This document shows positions 1 to 8,830 of a stretch of 64,000 nt of DNA, one piece after another (within the stretch, counting starts at the first letter, position 1; each line of letters starts with the position of its first letter). The stretch covers positions 248,001 to 312,000 of the forward strand of contig CAWGXI010000018.1 in assembly GCA_963826515.1 (NCBI GenBank), written 5' to 3'. Under the pieces are notes generated by a model. The model was not told where the DNA came from. It did not search any database and was given only the letters and a program-made list of their open reading frames with translations. Origin of the DNA: DATFVJ01 sp963826515. Its GTDB lineage: Bacteria > Actinomycetota > Actinomycetes > Streptosporangiales > Streptosporangiaceae. Made by a program: the position numbers and the translations under genes.

Positions 1-435
1 AGTGCCACCGACGGCCAACTGCCGGTCGGCGATACCACCACGGTGCTCGTGCAGGGTCCGCCGCTGCCGGCCCGCATCTCGGGCATCGCGAGGTTCGGCA
101 CCGCCGACAGCCTCGCAGGCGCGTCCATAGTGCTGTTCACCGCGCCGGCCACACAGCAGCTCATCGCCTGGCCCGGTATGTTCACCGAGAGCCACTTCGC
201 CGCCCGCGCCGGCGAGTCACAGGCTGAACTCGTCAGCAACCTGAGGCGCGCGATTCCCCCGGGAACCGAAGCGGTCACCGGTGCCGCTGTCACCAGGGAG
301 CGCAGAACGTCGTCAAGCAGTTCCTGACGTCTTTCGACACGTTCCTGCTCATCTTCGCCGTCGTCGCGCTCCTCGTCGGCGCATTCATGATCTTCAACAC
401 GTTCTCGATCACCGTCGCACAGCGCATCCCGGCCG
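1..435 (+). pseudogene. FtsX/MacB-type ABC transporter permease, broken internal fragment
   Basis: The fragment enters from the left edge in frame 1. It reads as the periplasmic core of an FtsX-like permease (TTTVLVQGPPLPARISGIAR, then SQAELVSNLRRAIPPG). The reading frame closes at base 327. The homologous sequence continues in frame 3 from about base 303 (QNVVKQFLTSF, then a hydrophobic stretch ending FMIFNTFSITVAQR), so there is a frameshift near 290-303. Similarity stops abruptly after AQR near 430, where a family member would continue into the REFALLRALG-type loop. Reverse-strand amidase sequence begins at that point. An intact permease would export with an ABC ATPase, but none is visible here. 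Frameshift and truncation make it non-functional. Confidence 0.75.
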
Positions 436-840
436 GCGGGCGATCCGGCCCGCCCGGGCATGCCGACGGTTACGCGCCTCCATGGCCGGGCGATCCAGGC
501 CGACCGCGGCCGCGCCGTCCTCGGCGCCCGCGAACCAGCGGGCATGCAGCGCCCGCCACATCCACAACGGGACCGGCAGCTGCACCTGTTGCACCTGGTG
601 GCCCTGACCGGACAGCAGGTCGGCGACCTCGCGGGCGGCGCCCGCCCAGTGCCGGTCGACCCGCCCGCCCGGCACCAGCGCACCGCTGACCAGCGCGATC
701 CGCACACCCGCAGGCCGCGGATCCACCTGGGCCAGCGCCGGGTCCCCGGCCATCACCGGCAGACCCAACGCCGTATCGGCCACGGTGGCGGCGATCGTCT
801 CGTTCTCACCCATCGAGGTCGAGTTGTCGCCGCCCAGCTC
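409..840 (-). pseudogene. Amidase (amidase-signature family) internal fragment
   Basis: On the minus strand a stretch of about 140 codons matches the middle of amidase-signature enzymes. It includes SMGENETIAATVADTALGL followed by VMAGDPALAQ, the region after the catalytic Ser-Ser-Lys part, and then a GVRIALVSGALVPGGRVD segment. The catalytic GGSSSGS region and the C-terminal half are missing. The open frame runs to base 1128, but its upstream part has no amidase character. The piece abuts the broken permease around 410-435, which suggests a deletion or recombination joint. It is unrelated in sequence position to the intact amidase at 9.6 kb. Confidence 0.6.
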
Positions 841-1411
841 AGCCCCGGTCCAGGTGCTCACCGACCACCTCAACCGCACGCGCCCGGCCCGCCCGCACAT
901 CCGCCGCGATCTCGGTCGCCGTCCGCCCCACATGCACCTAACCAAGCCTGGCCGCCACGCCGCCTCAGTCGCGCCGAATCGGCAGGGCGCGGGGCGCACA
1001 GCGCCAGCACACGGCGGATGCTCACCTTCGCGACCGTGACCATGCCCGTGACAGTCCCGTTTAGTGTGGGTCACGGGTAGGTCTCGGAATGGCTCGTGTT
1101 CACCGAGCCTGGCCGGTTGGATGGGCACCAGCTAGCTGAACCAGCAGTGTGTGTTTACCAGTACTTCGTAAAACACAGATGGTGTTCCTACCGCTGCCAC
1201 ATCGCCCCGCCCAGGCTGCCCGGCTCGCCGCCGGAGCTGGGCTTCGGGTCCGCAAGGGCGCGGGCAGCGGCAATGTGGTCTTGTGCGATCCCCGTACCGC
1301 GCTGCAATTGCGTCTGTGAGCCTCATATCGTTCAGCCCATAGGCCGGGCCGTTGTGATCGGCTAGGTTCATCAGGTGACCGCCTGATCGTCGGCAGCGGA
1401 TCGGAGGAGCC
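841..1411. other. Gene-free stretch
   Basis: I see no convincing gene here. Open frames exist on both strands but have skewed Arg/Pro/His composition typical of antisense reading in high-GC DNA. The last 30 bases carry the ribosome binding site of the next gene (GGAGGAG). Local GC is lower around 1140-1200, which may hold a promoter. Confidence 0.5.
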
Positions 1412-1708
1412 ATGGCTGAGCCCTTGGTGCTGATCAATGCGTTCGAGGTTCCACCAGAGGAGGCTGAGCAATTCATAGCCGCCTGGGAGAAGACACGCGA
1501 TTACCTGAAATCGCAGCCTGGCTATATTGATACCGCCCTCCACCAGGCGGTCGCACCGGGTGCGGACTTTCAGTTCGTGAACATCGCCCACTGGCGAACC
1601 GCCGAAGAATTACTGGCGGCGACGCAGAGCCCCGGATTCCTGCAATCAGCCGTTGGCCTCGCGGGCTACCCGCTTCACCCCAGCCTCTACCGGGTCATCC
1701 GCACCTGA
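1412..1708 (+). CDS. Antibiotic biosynthesis monooxygenase (ABM) domain protein
   Basis: A 98-residue single-domain protein of the ABM dimeric alpha-beta barrel family. The order is typical: a beta strand (LVLINAFEVPPEE), the helix AEQFIAAWEKTRDYL, the conserved QPGYIDTALHQAV segment, and the aromatic strand FQFVNIAHWRTAEEL. Family members act as small cofactor-free oxygenases or heme-degrading enzymes; the substrate cannot be told here. ATG at 1412 is preceded by GGAGGAG at good spacing, and the length is normal. It stands alone between degraded regions. Its lower GC relative to flanks and intact frame suggest it is still under selection. Confidence 0.85.
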   Translation: MAEPLVLINAFEVPPEEAEQFIAAWEKTRDYLKSQPGYIDTALHQAVAPGADFQFVNIAHWRTAEELLAATQSPGFLQSAVGLAGYPLHPSLYRVIRT

Positions 1709-1951
1709 GAGCGTGGCACCGCCGCAAGAAGGCTCAGGAACCATCACAGCCAGACGATCCCCTGGCGTCCAGCAACGCGCGCTTGTGGGCGACTCGCGCG
1801 CAAAAGAACAGCACCAACGGGCCCGCGCAGGAGGGCGGGCAACCATCCGACTCGGCCGCAAGTCGCGCATGGTCTGCCCTGAGGCGCGCGCGGCCGGAGG
1901 TGTCGTCCGGCATGCCGGCCTGGCACTATTTCGGCCTGAGAGGAAGTCATC

Positions 1952-2368
1952 ATGAGCGTGACCCAGCCAGCGCAACCCGCACAGCCTCCGCCCGCGCCCG
2001 CGGCGCGGCCTCGCAACGGTCTGGGCGTGGCCGCACTCGTCATCGGGGTGGCTAGCCTGGTCGCCGGGATCTCGTTCGTCTTGTTCCCGCTGGCCCTGGT
2101 GGGAGCGCTGGTCGGCCTGATCCTGGGGATCATCGCGCTCACCCGTGGAAGAAGCCGGGGAGCGACGAACACGGGCCAGGCCATCGCCGGTGTCGTGTGT
2201 TGCGCTCTTGCGCTCATCATCGCGATCGACCTGAGCGTAAGCGTGGGGACGTGGGTCGCCCGCAACACCAATGTGTTCGCCCGGTTCGATAAGTGCATCG
2301 CCCAGGCCGGAAACAGGGGAGAGGTCTCGACGTGCATCAGCAGGTTCGCCAATGAGGTCCGGCCGTAG
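1952..2368 (+). CDS. DUF4190 membrane protein
   Basis: A 138-residue protein with a Pro/Gln/Ala-rich N-terminal tail (about residues 1-22) followed by two hydrophobic helices (about 24-62) and a third near 75-92. This is the layout of DUF4190 proteins: cytoplasmic low-complexity tail, two-helix hairpin with a short GRSRG turn, then a short soluble C-terminus, here with two cysteines (KCIAQ and STCISRF). DUF4190 proteins are widespread in actinomycetes and their function is not established. The start is ATG at 1952 with AGAGGAAG upstream. No operon partner is visible; the next downstream gene is broken. Confidence 0.8.
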   Translation: MSVTQPAQPAQPPPAPAARPRNGLGVAALVIGVASLVAGISFVLFPLALVGALVGLILGIIALTRGRSRGATNTGQAIAGVVCCALALIIAIDLSVSVGTWVARNTNVFARFDKCIAQAGNRGEVSTCISRFANEVRP

Positions 2369-2460
2369 GGGGAAGCGACGCGTCCGGGTCTAGCCTCGGC
2401 ACGTCCCGGTAGCCCAGGCCGGATGGCCGTGGTGACCGTCGGCGGCAGGCCGCTGCGATC

Positions 2461-2724
2461 ATGGCAGCGGCAGGGCTCGGCGTGGTAATCCTGTGCGGTG
2501 CGCTTGTGGTAGGCCGGATCATTTCAGCTGCTGATGCCGCGGTGTTCCGCTGGATGAACCACTGGCCGGGTTGGTGCCTCTACCGGCCAATGTGGGTTGC
2601 GCAGTTGTCGGGGGTGATCGGATCTCTTCCGCTGCTTCCCATCCCGGCTGTGCTCTTCCGCAGGTTCCGCCTGGCCGCTGAGCCAATTGGGGCGTGCTGC
2701 GCCGCTAGGCCTGCGGGCTGGTGA
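2461..2724 (+). pseudogene. PAP2-family membrane phosphatase, N-terminal fragment
   Basis: An 87-codon frame that looks like the first part of a PAP2-type membrane protein. A transmembrane helix is followed by AAVFRWMNHWPGW and YRPMWVAQLSG, then a second hydrophobic segment (IGSLPLLPIPAVLF) and RRFRLAAE. In relatives this is followed by the KxxxxxxRP, PSGH and SRxxxxxHxxxD phosphatase motifs. Here the frame drifts into CAARPAGW and stops, and no catalytic motif can be found downstream in any frame. I judge it a truncated relic. Confidence 0.5.
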
Positions 2725-3118
2725 CGACGAAGAACTTCGCTCGATGGCCGGGCCACGGCGGGGAATGCCGCACGGCGGCAATCAGTGCCGCTCGCGAGGA
2801 GCACGCTCGCGATGGGGTCGCGAACCGCCCCTGCCGCGGAGCTGGCCACCCGCGGCCGGGCCGAGCCACGCGGTCACCACTGAGGGTCAGCTGTCACCCA
2901 GCGTGGCTGCCCTCGCCCGGGGACGCCGGTTCCAAGCGCGCCGGATCCGCCTAATTGTCATCTGGGCGGGATCGCTGGGTTAGCGGGTCCGGCGGTTACA
3001 GCCAGAATTGGCTGATCAGTGGCGCCGCCTCCCGGGTGCTGGTGTGGTGGCAAGACGAACGGGCTCGGAGTGGGTCGCATTCTGACAGGTCTTGTCGGCT
3101 GTCCTTGATCGCGGTGCG
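2725..3118. other. Gene-free stretch
   Basis: Probable eroded downstream part of the PAP2-like gene. No motif survives and no RNA gene or clear hairpin is seen. Confidence 0.4.
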
Positions 3119-3313
3119 CTAGTGATCGCTGCTGGTGACCGGGACCGGCAGGCGTGCGGTGATGGCGGTGCCCCGGCTGGGAGCGGACCGGACCTCCAGC
3201 TGGCCGCCGAGTGCGGCGAGCCGGTCGGCCATGTTCCGCAGGCCCGAGCCCATCGGAGTGTGGCGGGTGTCGTCGCCGGCCCCGTCGTCGGACACGGTGA
3301 ACTCGGGGTCCCG
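3119..3313 (-). pseudogene. Sensor histidine kinase, C-terminal ATPase fragment
   Basis: About 60 codons on the minus strand match the end of a NarL-partner type (HisKA_3/HATPase_c) sensor kinase. The G1 box appears as SDDGAGDD, then HTPMGSGLRNMADRLAALGG and a final GTAITARLPV strand. Everything upstream (sensor, dimerisation and N-box regions) is missing; the frame upstream becomes Arg-rich noise. The MGSGLxNMADRLAALGG signature is common in actinomycete GAF-containing DosS-like kinases. It lies just downstream of another broken regulator on the same strand, so a whole signalling cassette may have decayed here. Confidence 0.7.
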
Positions 3314-3372
3314 TTCACACCTCCGCCCGACCTCCCAGGATCGAGCGGTGCGGCGACCCGGGGAAGCCCAGG

Positions 3373-4183
3373 TCATCGATCCGGCGAGTGGCTCTTACGA
3401 CCGCTACGACCGCGCGCGCGTGCGCGTAGCCGATCGGACATCTGTTGCGCTCGGGCGGCGTTTCGCAGCGGCCAGGTACCGAGGGCACGCGCGAGCAGGG
3501 CGCGCCGGTTGCGGGTGGCGGTCTTGACGAAGATCGATTTGAGGTGGTCTTGGACGGCGTGTTCGGAGACGAACATGTGCGGTGTTGTGCCCCGGGTGGC
3601 GGCTCCGGTGACGAGATGGCGCAGTAGTTCTATCTCGCGCGAGGTCAGCCCGGATGCCCGGGCGAACACCGGTACGCGGTCGCTGGGCGCGGCGGGTTAG
3701 ATGCTGATGGCAATGTCGCGCTCGTGCGCTGGCTGGGTGGTGTCCATCCTGGCGGCGCGAAGCGTCAGCCACCGGCCGTTTGCCGGGTGCGCGCGGGCCA
3801 GTGGCGGATTGTCACTGACGCCGGTTTCGGTGGCGAGTAGTTGTGCGGCGACGTTGTATGCGCTGGCGGGCGATAGGTGCCTGATCTTCTTCGTCCCGCG
3901 GGACGAGTACCCGCAGGTACCGCTGGGTCTGTGGGGTCTGCGCCCGCACGTCCAGGGCGGGCGATAGCAGCAGCACGACCGGGCCCGCGGGCATCTTCTC
4001 GACGGCGGCGGCGGGGACGAAGGTCTTGGCTTGGCTGTGCCGCAGCGCCGTGGTGACTGGCCCGGCGATGTGGTCGAGGAAGTCGATGTCTGCGGGCGAA
4101 AATGGCGGTGCCCCCTGGGTGCGCCAAGGCCGAGGAATCCCCGGCAGCTGAAACGGTCCCGGTAGACCGACGAAACAGCTCAC
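3373..4183 (-). pseudogene. GAF-like domain LuxR-family regulator, inactivated by a stop codon and a frameshift
   Basis: The C-terminal LuxR helix-turn-helix is intact (SGLTSREIELLRHLV, FVSEHAVQDHLKSIF, RNRRALLARALG). Reading upstream in the same frame meets a TAA at complement(3697-3699) directly after RDIAISI. Beyond the stop, the same frame again reads as protein (ASAYNVAAQLLATETG, PANGRWLTLRAARMD). Further upstream the homologous sequence (PFSPADIDFLDHIAGPV, VVLLLSPALDVRAQTPQTQRYL) is in another frame, so a frameshift lies near 3880. The family has an N-terminal sensory region, a PAS-like segment and a C-terminal HTH, about 350 residues. With two lesions it cannot be full length, although a 98-residue HTH piece could still be made. 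Confidence 0.75.
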
Positions 4184-4654
4184 ACCGGCCTGACCTCACC
4201 GGGAGCCCCGCGTCTCGGCGGGCTGGTCATCCCGCCGGGTGAATCATAGCCGCGGCGGGGTTGACGGGGGCGGCCATTCCACTACGTGAGTATTCACATG
4301 AACGGCGCAGGGGGCACGGAAAGCATGGGCGCGCCGGCCATTTTCGTGCCCTTGTGACCGGCCGCGTCACGTTAGCGGCAGCCGTTCGGGATAAATCTGC
4401 TGAACGGCGGGCGCGGTGGCACAGCCCACCGTGGGACCGAGCGTCGGCATGTCGCGGGTCGGTAAAGACCTGCCGCCGCCCTGCGCATCACAGCTGCGCG
4501 CCCGCGCTCTGTTGTAGTGACAGCCTGGTCAGGCTGGTCGGCCGTTCTCGGCTGGGTCGGACAGGGGGAGGCGGGACGCCGTGATCGAACAGGGGTCGCG
4601 GCCCGCCGGACTTGCTGCCAATCCCCCTGACCGGAGTGGCGGGGGCGCGGACGC
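4184..4654. other. Gene-free stretch
   Basis: I see no gene here. The interval separates the broken regulator (minus strand) from the EamA transporter (plus strand) and presumably holds the promoter of the latter; I could not pick a convincing -35/-10 pair. Confidence 0.4.
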
Positions 4655-5770
4655 ATGAAACCGTCTCGCTGGGCAATGACCGGGCGTTGCCGGATAGTCG
4701 CCGGCCTCCGCGTCGTAGGCCGGGCCCTGCTCACGCCGACGTCAAGCCGGTCCGGCGATGGCCGCTTCGTGAGACACCTCACGTCTGCCGGGGGTAGCAG
4801 GAAGGAGCGTCTACCCGCGGCCGGTGGAGCGGCCCTCGTCGTTGGGTCAGCCATCGCGTTCGCCCTGGACGGCCCGGTGGCGCACGCCGTGTACCTGCGG
4901 GGCCTGGACCCGGTGGGGTTCGGCTTCTGGCGGGCGTCGGTCGGCGCGATCGTGCTGGGCGGCTGTGTCGCCACCCGGCCGCGGCCGGGCGCTCTTGCTG
5001 CGGTCCGGCAGCTGCGCCGGGCGGCCGCCATCCGGCTGGCGCTGGCGGCCGCGGCCGGGCTGGGCCTGAACCTGGCGTTGTTCGAGGCGTTCGCGCGGCT
5101 TCCGGTGGCCGCCGCGGTGGCCACCTTCGGCTGCTACCCGCTCCTCGTCGCAGCCTGGGAGGCCGTGTCCGGGCGGCACACGGTGGGCGCCGCTGCGTTG
5201 GGTGTCGCGGTGATCGCTGTCGCAGGACTCGTGTTGCTCATCCGGCCGGACCCGTCGTTCTCAGCCCCAGCCACGGGGCTGCTCCTCGCACTACTGGCTG
5301 CCGCGCTGCACGCCGTGTACATCCTCCTCGGACGCGGCGGCTGGGGTGACGTCGGCGATGGCGCGGCAACGTTCGTGGTCGTCGCCACCGCGGCCCTGGG
5401 GCTCGGTGCGCTGGCGGCCTCGACGCGGGCAGCGACGGTGCTGGCGCCGGTCAGCGACCTCGGCCTCGCCGGGCTGCTGCTGCTTGAGGGTGTACTGGCC
5501 GGCGCAGCCGCCCCGCTGCTGTTCCTCGCCGGCCTGCGACGCATCGGCGGGACGCAGACCGCAGTGCTGTCGCTATGTGAACCGCTTGCCGCCACGCTGC
5601 TCGCTGCCGTGATGTTCGCTCAGCTGCTGGCGCCGTTCCAGTTGCTCGGCGGTGCGTTGCTGCTCGGCGCCGGCGTCGCCGTGCAGGCAGCTCCGCTCAC
5701 CCGGCGCCGTAAGCCAGGCGGCGGCCGAGGGCACCGACGCAAGGACCGCCCGTCCGGCTGCCGCGACTAG
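4655..5770 (+). CDS. EamA/DMT-family membrane transporter
   Basis: An inner-membrane protein of the drug/metabolite transporter superfamily with two five-helix EamA repeats. The first repeat covers about residues 50-190: ALDGPVAHAVYLRG, GFGFWRASVGA, the Gly/Ala-rich helix ALFEAFARLPVAAAVATF and PLLVAAWE. The second covers about 205-345: LLALLAAALHAVYILLG, AAPLLFLAGLRRIGGTQTAVLSL, and EPLAATLLA near the end, the usual second-repeat signature. The product is 371 residues from ATG 4655. The first 45 residues are Arg-rich and not family-like, so the true start may be later or non-canonical; GGAAGGAG at 4799 lies inside the frame without a start codon after it. The substrate is unknown; relatives export amino acids or small metabolites. 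Confidence 0.8.
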   Translation: MKPSRWAMTGRCRIVAGLRVVGRALLTPTSSRSGDGRFVRHLTSAGGSRKERLPAAGGAALVVGSAIAFALDGPVAHAVYLRGLDPVGFGFWRASVGAIVLGGCVATRPRPGALAAVRQLRRAAAIRLALAAAAGLGLNLALFEAFARLPVAAAVATFGCYPLLVAAWEAVSGRHTVGAAALGVAVIAVAGLVLLIRPDPSFSAPATGLLLALLAAALHAVYILLGRGGWGDVGDGAATFVVVATAALGLGALAASTRAATVLAPVSDLGLAGLLLLEGVLAGAAAPLLFLAGLRRIGGTQTAVLSLCEPLAATLLAAVMFAQLLAPFQLLGGALLLGAGVAVQAAPLTRRRKPGGGRGHRRKDRPSGCRD

Positions 5771-6350
5771 CCACCGCGAGGCGATCGTGTGCCGCCTGGG
5801 ACCACGGCAACAAAGACGACGAGAACGAACCACGCGAAGGTGGCCGCGAACTCACATACGAACTGCGCCCGGCCACTCGTAGCCCCTCGTGCACCTGCAG
5901 GTGGGGTTTGTGGTGGTCAGAGCTGGCCGGAATGACCTGCTTGTATGCATGCGGCCCGCCCGTTCGGCGGGTCAGCGGCAGGATCGTCGTCCCGTTGCGG
6001 GTGATCGGGTGGGCATGGATGCGCCGCCACGATCATCGCAGGGCCTTGGCGAGCCGCTGCAGCTTCAATGCGCGACTCGATCGCGGCAACGTGGTCGTCT
6101 CGCCCGACCAGCACCGCAGAAACCGCCACGCTCATTCGCTGCCGTCACCAACACGTGCGCTACCCCTACCGATCGATAGCCCAGGTGGATGGACCGACTC
6201 CGGCGCCCACCGCGAAAGCAGAGCAGCTCACAGCACTCGGACTGCAAGTCGTCGACCCCGTGATAGCCGCTGATTACCTCACCCGTTTCCAGCCCCTGCC
6301 ACTTGGATCGCGCGAGGTGACCGGCCCCACCGCACCGGATCCACGGGTCG
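5771..6350. other. Gene-free stretch
   Basis: I recognise no gene. A short plus-strand stretch around 6180-6350 has a protein-like composition (PTPAPTAKAEQLTALGLQVV) and may be a relic, but I cannot assign it and it has no start or clean boundary. Confidence 0.4.
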
Positions 6351-7028
6351 CTAGCTCTGCTGTTTGGGCAGCTGCGGGATCAGCCAGCCGACGAAGTCGG
6401 CCGCGCTGCGGGTCTGGAGCCAGAGCGTGCCGGGGCCGGTAAACGTGGCAACGAGTCCCTCGCCCGACAGTAGCGTCGATTTCCAGCCGCCGACCTTGTT
6501 GACCTGGTAGCCGATGTTCTCCTCGAAGGCCACGATGTGTCCCGTGTCGATCTTCAGCACCTCGCCCTGAGCCAGTGCCCGGCGCTCGATCGCGCCGTAG
6601 CTCGAGACGATCATGTCGCCAGCGCCGGTGCAGCGGAGCAGGAAGAGGCCTTCACCCGAGAAAAAAGTCCTTCGGCCGCCCCACTTGGTGTCGACCTGCA
6701 CATCTGGATCCGAGGCAAGCCACGAACCGGACTGCACCATCAGTGCTGCCGAGTTGCCGACCGGCATGTGCACGACGTCGCCCGGCAGTGTCGGCGAGAC
6801 CGTGAGCTCACCGCCTGAGGGAGCCCGGAACGTGTTGATGAAGAAGCTCTCGCCACCCAGTACCGATCGCTTCAGACCTGCCAGCATTCCGCCTTGGGCC
6901 TTCGTCTCGATCTCGACGCCACCCGACATGCTGGTCATCGCTCCGGCTTCGGCCTTGACCTCGCCGCCGGGCGGCAACGTGATCACCGCGAGCGCGAACG
7001 AGGGGCTATAGCGGATTTCAACATTCAC
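6351..7028 (-). CDS. TIGR00266/AIM24 family protein
   Basis: A 225-residue protein of the TIGR00266/AIM24 beta-barrel family. It shows the typical pattern: YSPSFALAVITLPPGGEVKAEAGAM near the start, GLKRSVLGGESFF in the middle, GRRTFFSGEGLFLLRCTG, then the FEENIGYQVNKVGGWKS segment near the C-terminus. The cellular role of bacterial members is poorly defined. I place the start at the GTG at complement(7028), because AGGAGG lies 8 bases upstream and the protein then begins with the conserved NVEIRYSPSF; an upstream ATG would add 73 Arg/Ser-rich residues with no family match. It is monocistronic, with no close neighbour on its strand. Confidence 0.88.
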   Translation of the reverse strand: MNVEIRYSPSFALAVITLPPGGEVKAEAGAMTSMSGGVEIETKAQGGMLAGLKRSVLGGESFFINTFRAPSGGELTVSPTLPGDVVHMPVGNSAALMVQSGSWLASDPDVQVDTKWGGRRTFFSGEGLFLLRCTGAGDMIVSSYGAIERRALAQGEVLKIDTGHIVAFEENIGYQVNKVGGWKSTLLSGEGLVATFTGPGTLWLQTRSAADFVGWLIPQLPKQQS

Positions 7029-7507
7029 GCGTGCCTCCTGGAGAGCGTCACGCAGTTTACCAACCCACTCTGAGCTTGGCGCCGACGCGCCTGCACATCC
7101 GCGTCTGACGCTGATCGCAGAGCGTGGTCGGCTAGCCGGGTGACAGCCGCGCGCGTAGCCGTTCGGTACGTCAAGATGACCCGCCTCAGTGATCACGGAT
7201 GAAGTGATCAGAATCATTGGCTGCCCGCCCGCGCTCGTCCACGGCAAGGATTGCGCCTGCCAGGTACGACACGTGCCGGCACGCCTCGTGATGGGCCGCC
7301 CGAGGTGTCCGCTCAGCGGTGTTGGGCGGTACGGTCACTGGCTCCGCTGTTGTATCTCAGACGTGATCCTGGGCTCTGTTCCTTGGGTGGCAATTGCACG
7401 ACGGATGCCCCACCAACGATCAGCCGCCCGCCAGGGGCGCTGATCCTGAGGATGACGATGTTCCCCGTACCGCAGCAGCGGGGCACCCCCCAAAGGGGTG
7501 GCCTCAA
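7029..7507. other. Gene-free stretch with a small hairpin at its end
   Basis: I see no gene here. At 7484-7500 a CACCCC/GGGGTG hairpin precedes the zinc-ribbon reading frame; its right arm is also the only purine-rich candidate ribosome site for that frame. Confidence 0.4.
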
Positions 7508-7678
7508 ATGACCCCGAACCTGCCGCTCCGCGCCGGCCTGCTGGCGCGTTGCCCCAGCTGCGGTGCGCCGCTGGACGGCGGGCCGGTCCTGTACCGCTGC
7601 GAGACTTGCCACCGGGCCGTGGCAGCAGCCGACGTCGACACCGAGTACCACGCCCCGGCAGGGCGCACCGCCGCATGA
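7508..7678 (+). CDS. Small zinc-ribbon protein
   Basis: A 56-residue reading frame with two CxxC pairs (ARCPSCGAPL and YRCETCHRAV), the layout of a single treble-clef or rubredoxin-like zinc ribbon. Similar tiny zinc-finger proteins are often seen beside replication or integrase genes of actinomycete integrative elements, but no integrase survives here. The ATG at 7508 is preceded by AAGGGGTGG, part of which can pair in a hairpin with CACCCC upstream, so translation might be modulated. An upstream in-frame ATG at 7394 would add a low-complexity tail. Expression is uncertain because the surroundings are degraded. Confidence 0.5.
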   Translation: MTPNLPLRAGLLARCPSCGAPLDGGPVLYRCETCHRAVAAADVDTEYHAPAGRTAA

Positions 7679-7825
7679 TCCCCATCGCAACGGCTGGCCG
7701 GGCGCGGCGATAGCTAGCTGCTCTCCAGCAGCCCTGCGGGCTGAGCTACGAGCAGGTCCTCGATGTGGTCAGGATCACGTAGCCGCTACGCCCGAGTCAC
7801 ACAACGCCGCGTCAGGCGCAGGCAA

Positions 7826-8005
7826 TCACCCGTCGTCCGGCCCGGCGATCAACGCGTCCCTGGCCGCCAGCTCTTCGCAGTAAACCCTGTCCATCACCGC
7901 CATCCGCCCGCGCAGCTCGCCGATCAGCCGCTCTGCCGCCTCCAGCCGCGCCCGCAGCCCGGCCACGTCCCCGGCGGCATCGGGCGAACTCGGCGAAGAC
8001 GGCAT
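7826..8005 (-). CDS. Short coiled-coil reading frame, possibly the start of an IS66-type transposase
   Basis: A 59-codon frame (start complement 8005, stop 7826) made largely of one amphipathic helix: DVAGLRARLEAAERLIGELR, then AVMDRVYCEELAARDALIAG. This resembles the N-terminal coiled coil of IS66-like transposases, which precedes an RLGxxSxNSSxPPSSD motif, but that motif is absent and the frame ends right after. No ribosome site is clear. It abuts an IS256 relic on the other strand. I rate it as a probable transposon remnant rather than a functional gene. Confidence 0.35.
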   Translation of the reverse strand: MPSSPSSPDAAGDVAGLRARLEAAERLIGELRGRMAVMDRVYCEELAARDALIAGPDDG

Positions 8006-8018
8006 ACGCCCTAATGAG

Positions 8019-8369
8019 GCGCTCGACCGGTTCGCCGAGCTCTCCGGAAAATGGGAGAAACGCTACCCCGCTATTATACGGCTATGGGAGAACGCGTGGG
8101 CGGAATTCGTGCCATTCCTGCGCTTCGACCGGGAAATAAGAACCGTGATATGCACGACCAACGCGATCGAGTCGATCAACGCACGCCTCAGGCGGGCCGT
8201 GAACGCCCGCGGCCACTTCCCATCAGGCCGCCCTCAAATGCCTGTACCTGGCGATCACGAGCCTGGACCCATCGGACGCGGCCGCCAGCGCTGGACCAAC
8301 CGATGGAAGGCCGCCCTCAACGCCTTCGACACCACCTTCGACGGACGCCTGTCCGCAGGCCGGAAGTAG
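8019..8369 (+). pseudogene. IS256-family transposase, 3' fragment
   Basis: The last third of an IS256/mutator-type transposase. It reads ELSGKWEKRYPAIIRLWENAW and then FVPFLRFDREIRTVICTTNA, the family signature TTNAIESINARLRR that carries the catalytic glutamate, and later RQRWTNRWKAALNAFDTTF and GRLSAGRK. A frameshift after RGHFPS (about 8225) splits the fragment; the residues that should read AALKCLYLAI are in another frame. The first two thirds, with the two catalytic aspartates, are absent. TTACACCGGAGACTTGACAG at about 8383-8402 looks like the IS right end. It is not the same element as the intact IS256 copy at 52.7-54.1 kb; the C-termini differ. Confidence 0.85.
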
Positions 8370-8411
8370 AACCCACAAGATTAGTTACACCGGAGACTTG
8401 ACAGACCCCCT

Positions 8412-8830
8412 CCGACTGCCAAGAGACTCACGGTCGAGTCGCTCTCTTCGGCAGTCGCCGGGTCTACCTGTCGGCGGTCACCTGGCGGCGGGGGCCATGA
8501 CGGTCAGCTTGTCACGCAAGGTGATCGGGATCCGGAGGACAGGGTTCAAGTAACCGCCGTTAGGCGTGCTTCGGCGCCGCTGTCGGCAAGCGGTTGCGGA
8601 CGTGCAGATGAAGTGATCTGCGCGCGGGTCAGCCCGATGGGTTGAGCGTCCGGTCGCCATGACTGCCCGGGACCGTACCGGTGGGCCACGTGGCCTGTGC
8701 GGCATTGACTGTGTCCACCGTGTCGCACCCGCCGATGATCGCGGGTGCCGGGCGCGCCGGCCTTTGGGGGCACCGTATGGTCATCTGACTGTCAGGGTTC
8801 AGCAGCGACGGGTGCAGGATAGGCAGGCAG
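8412..8830. other. Gene-free stretch upstream of the GntR gene
   Basis: I see no gene that I can support. It should contain the promoter of the GntR regulator at 8831; no clear box was picked out. Confidence 0.35.
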
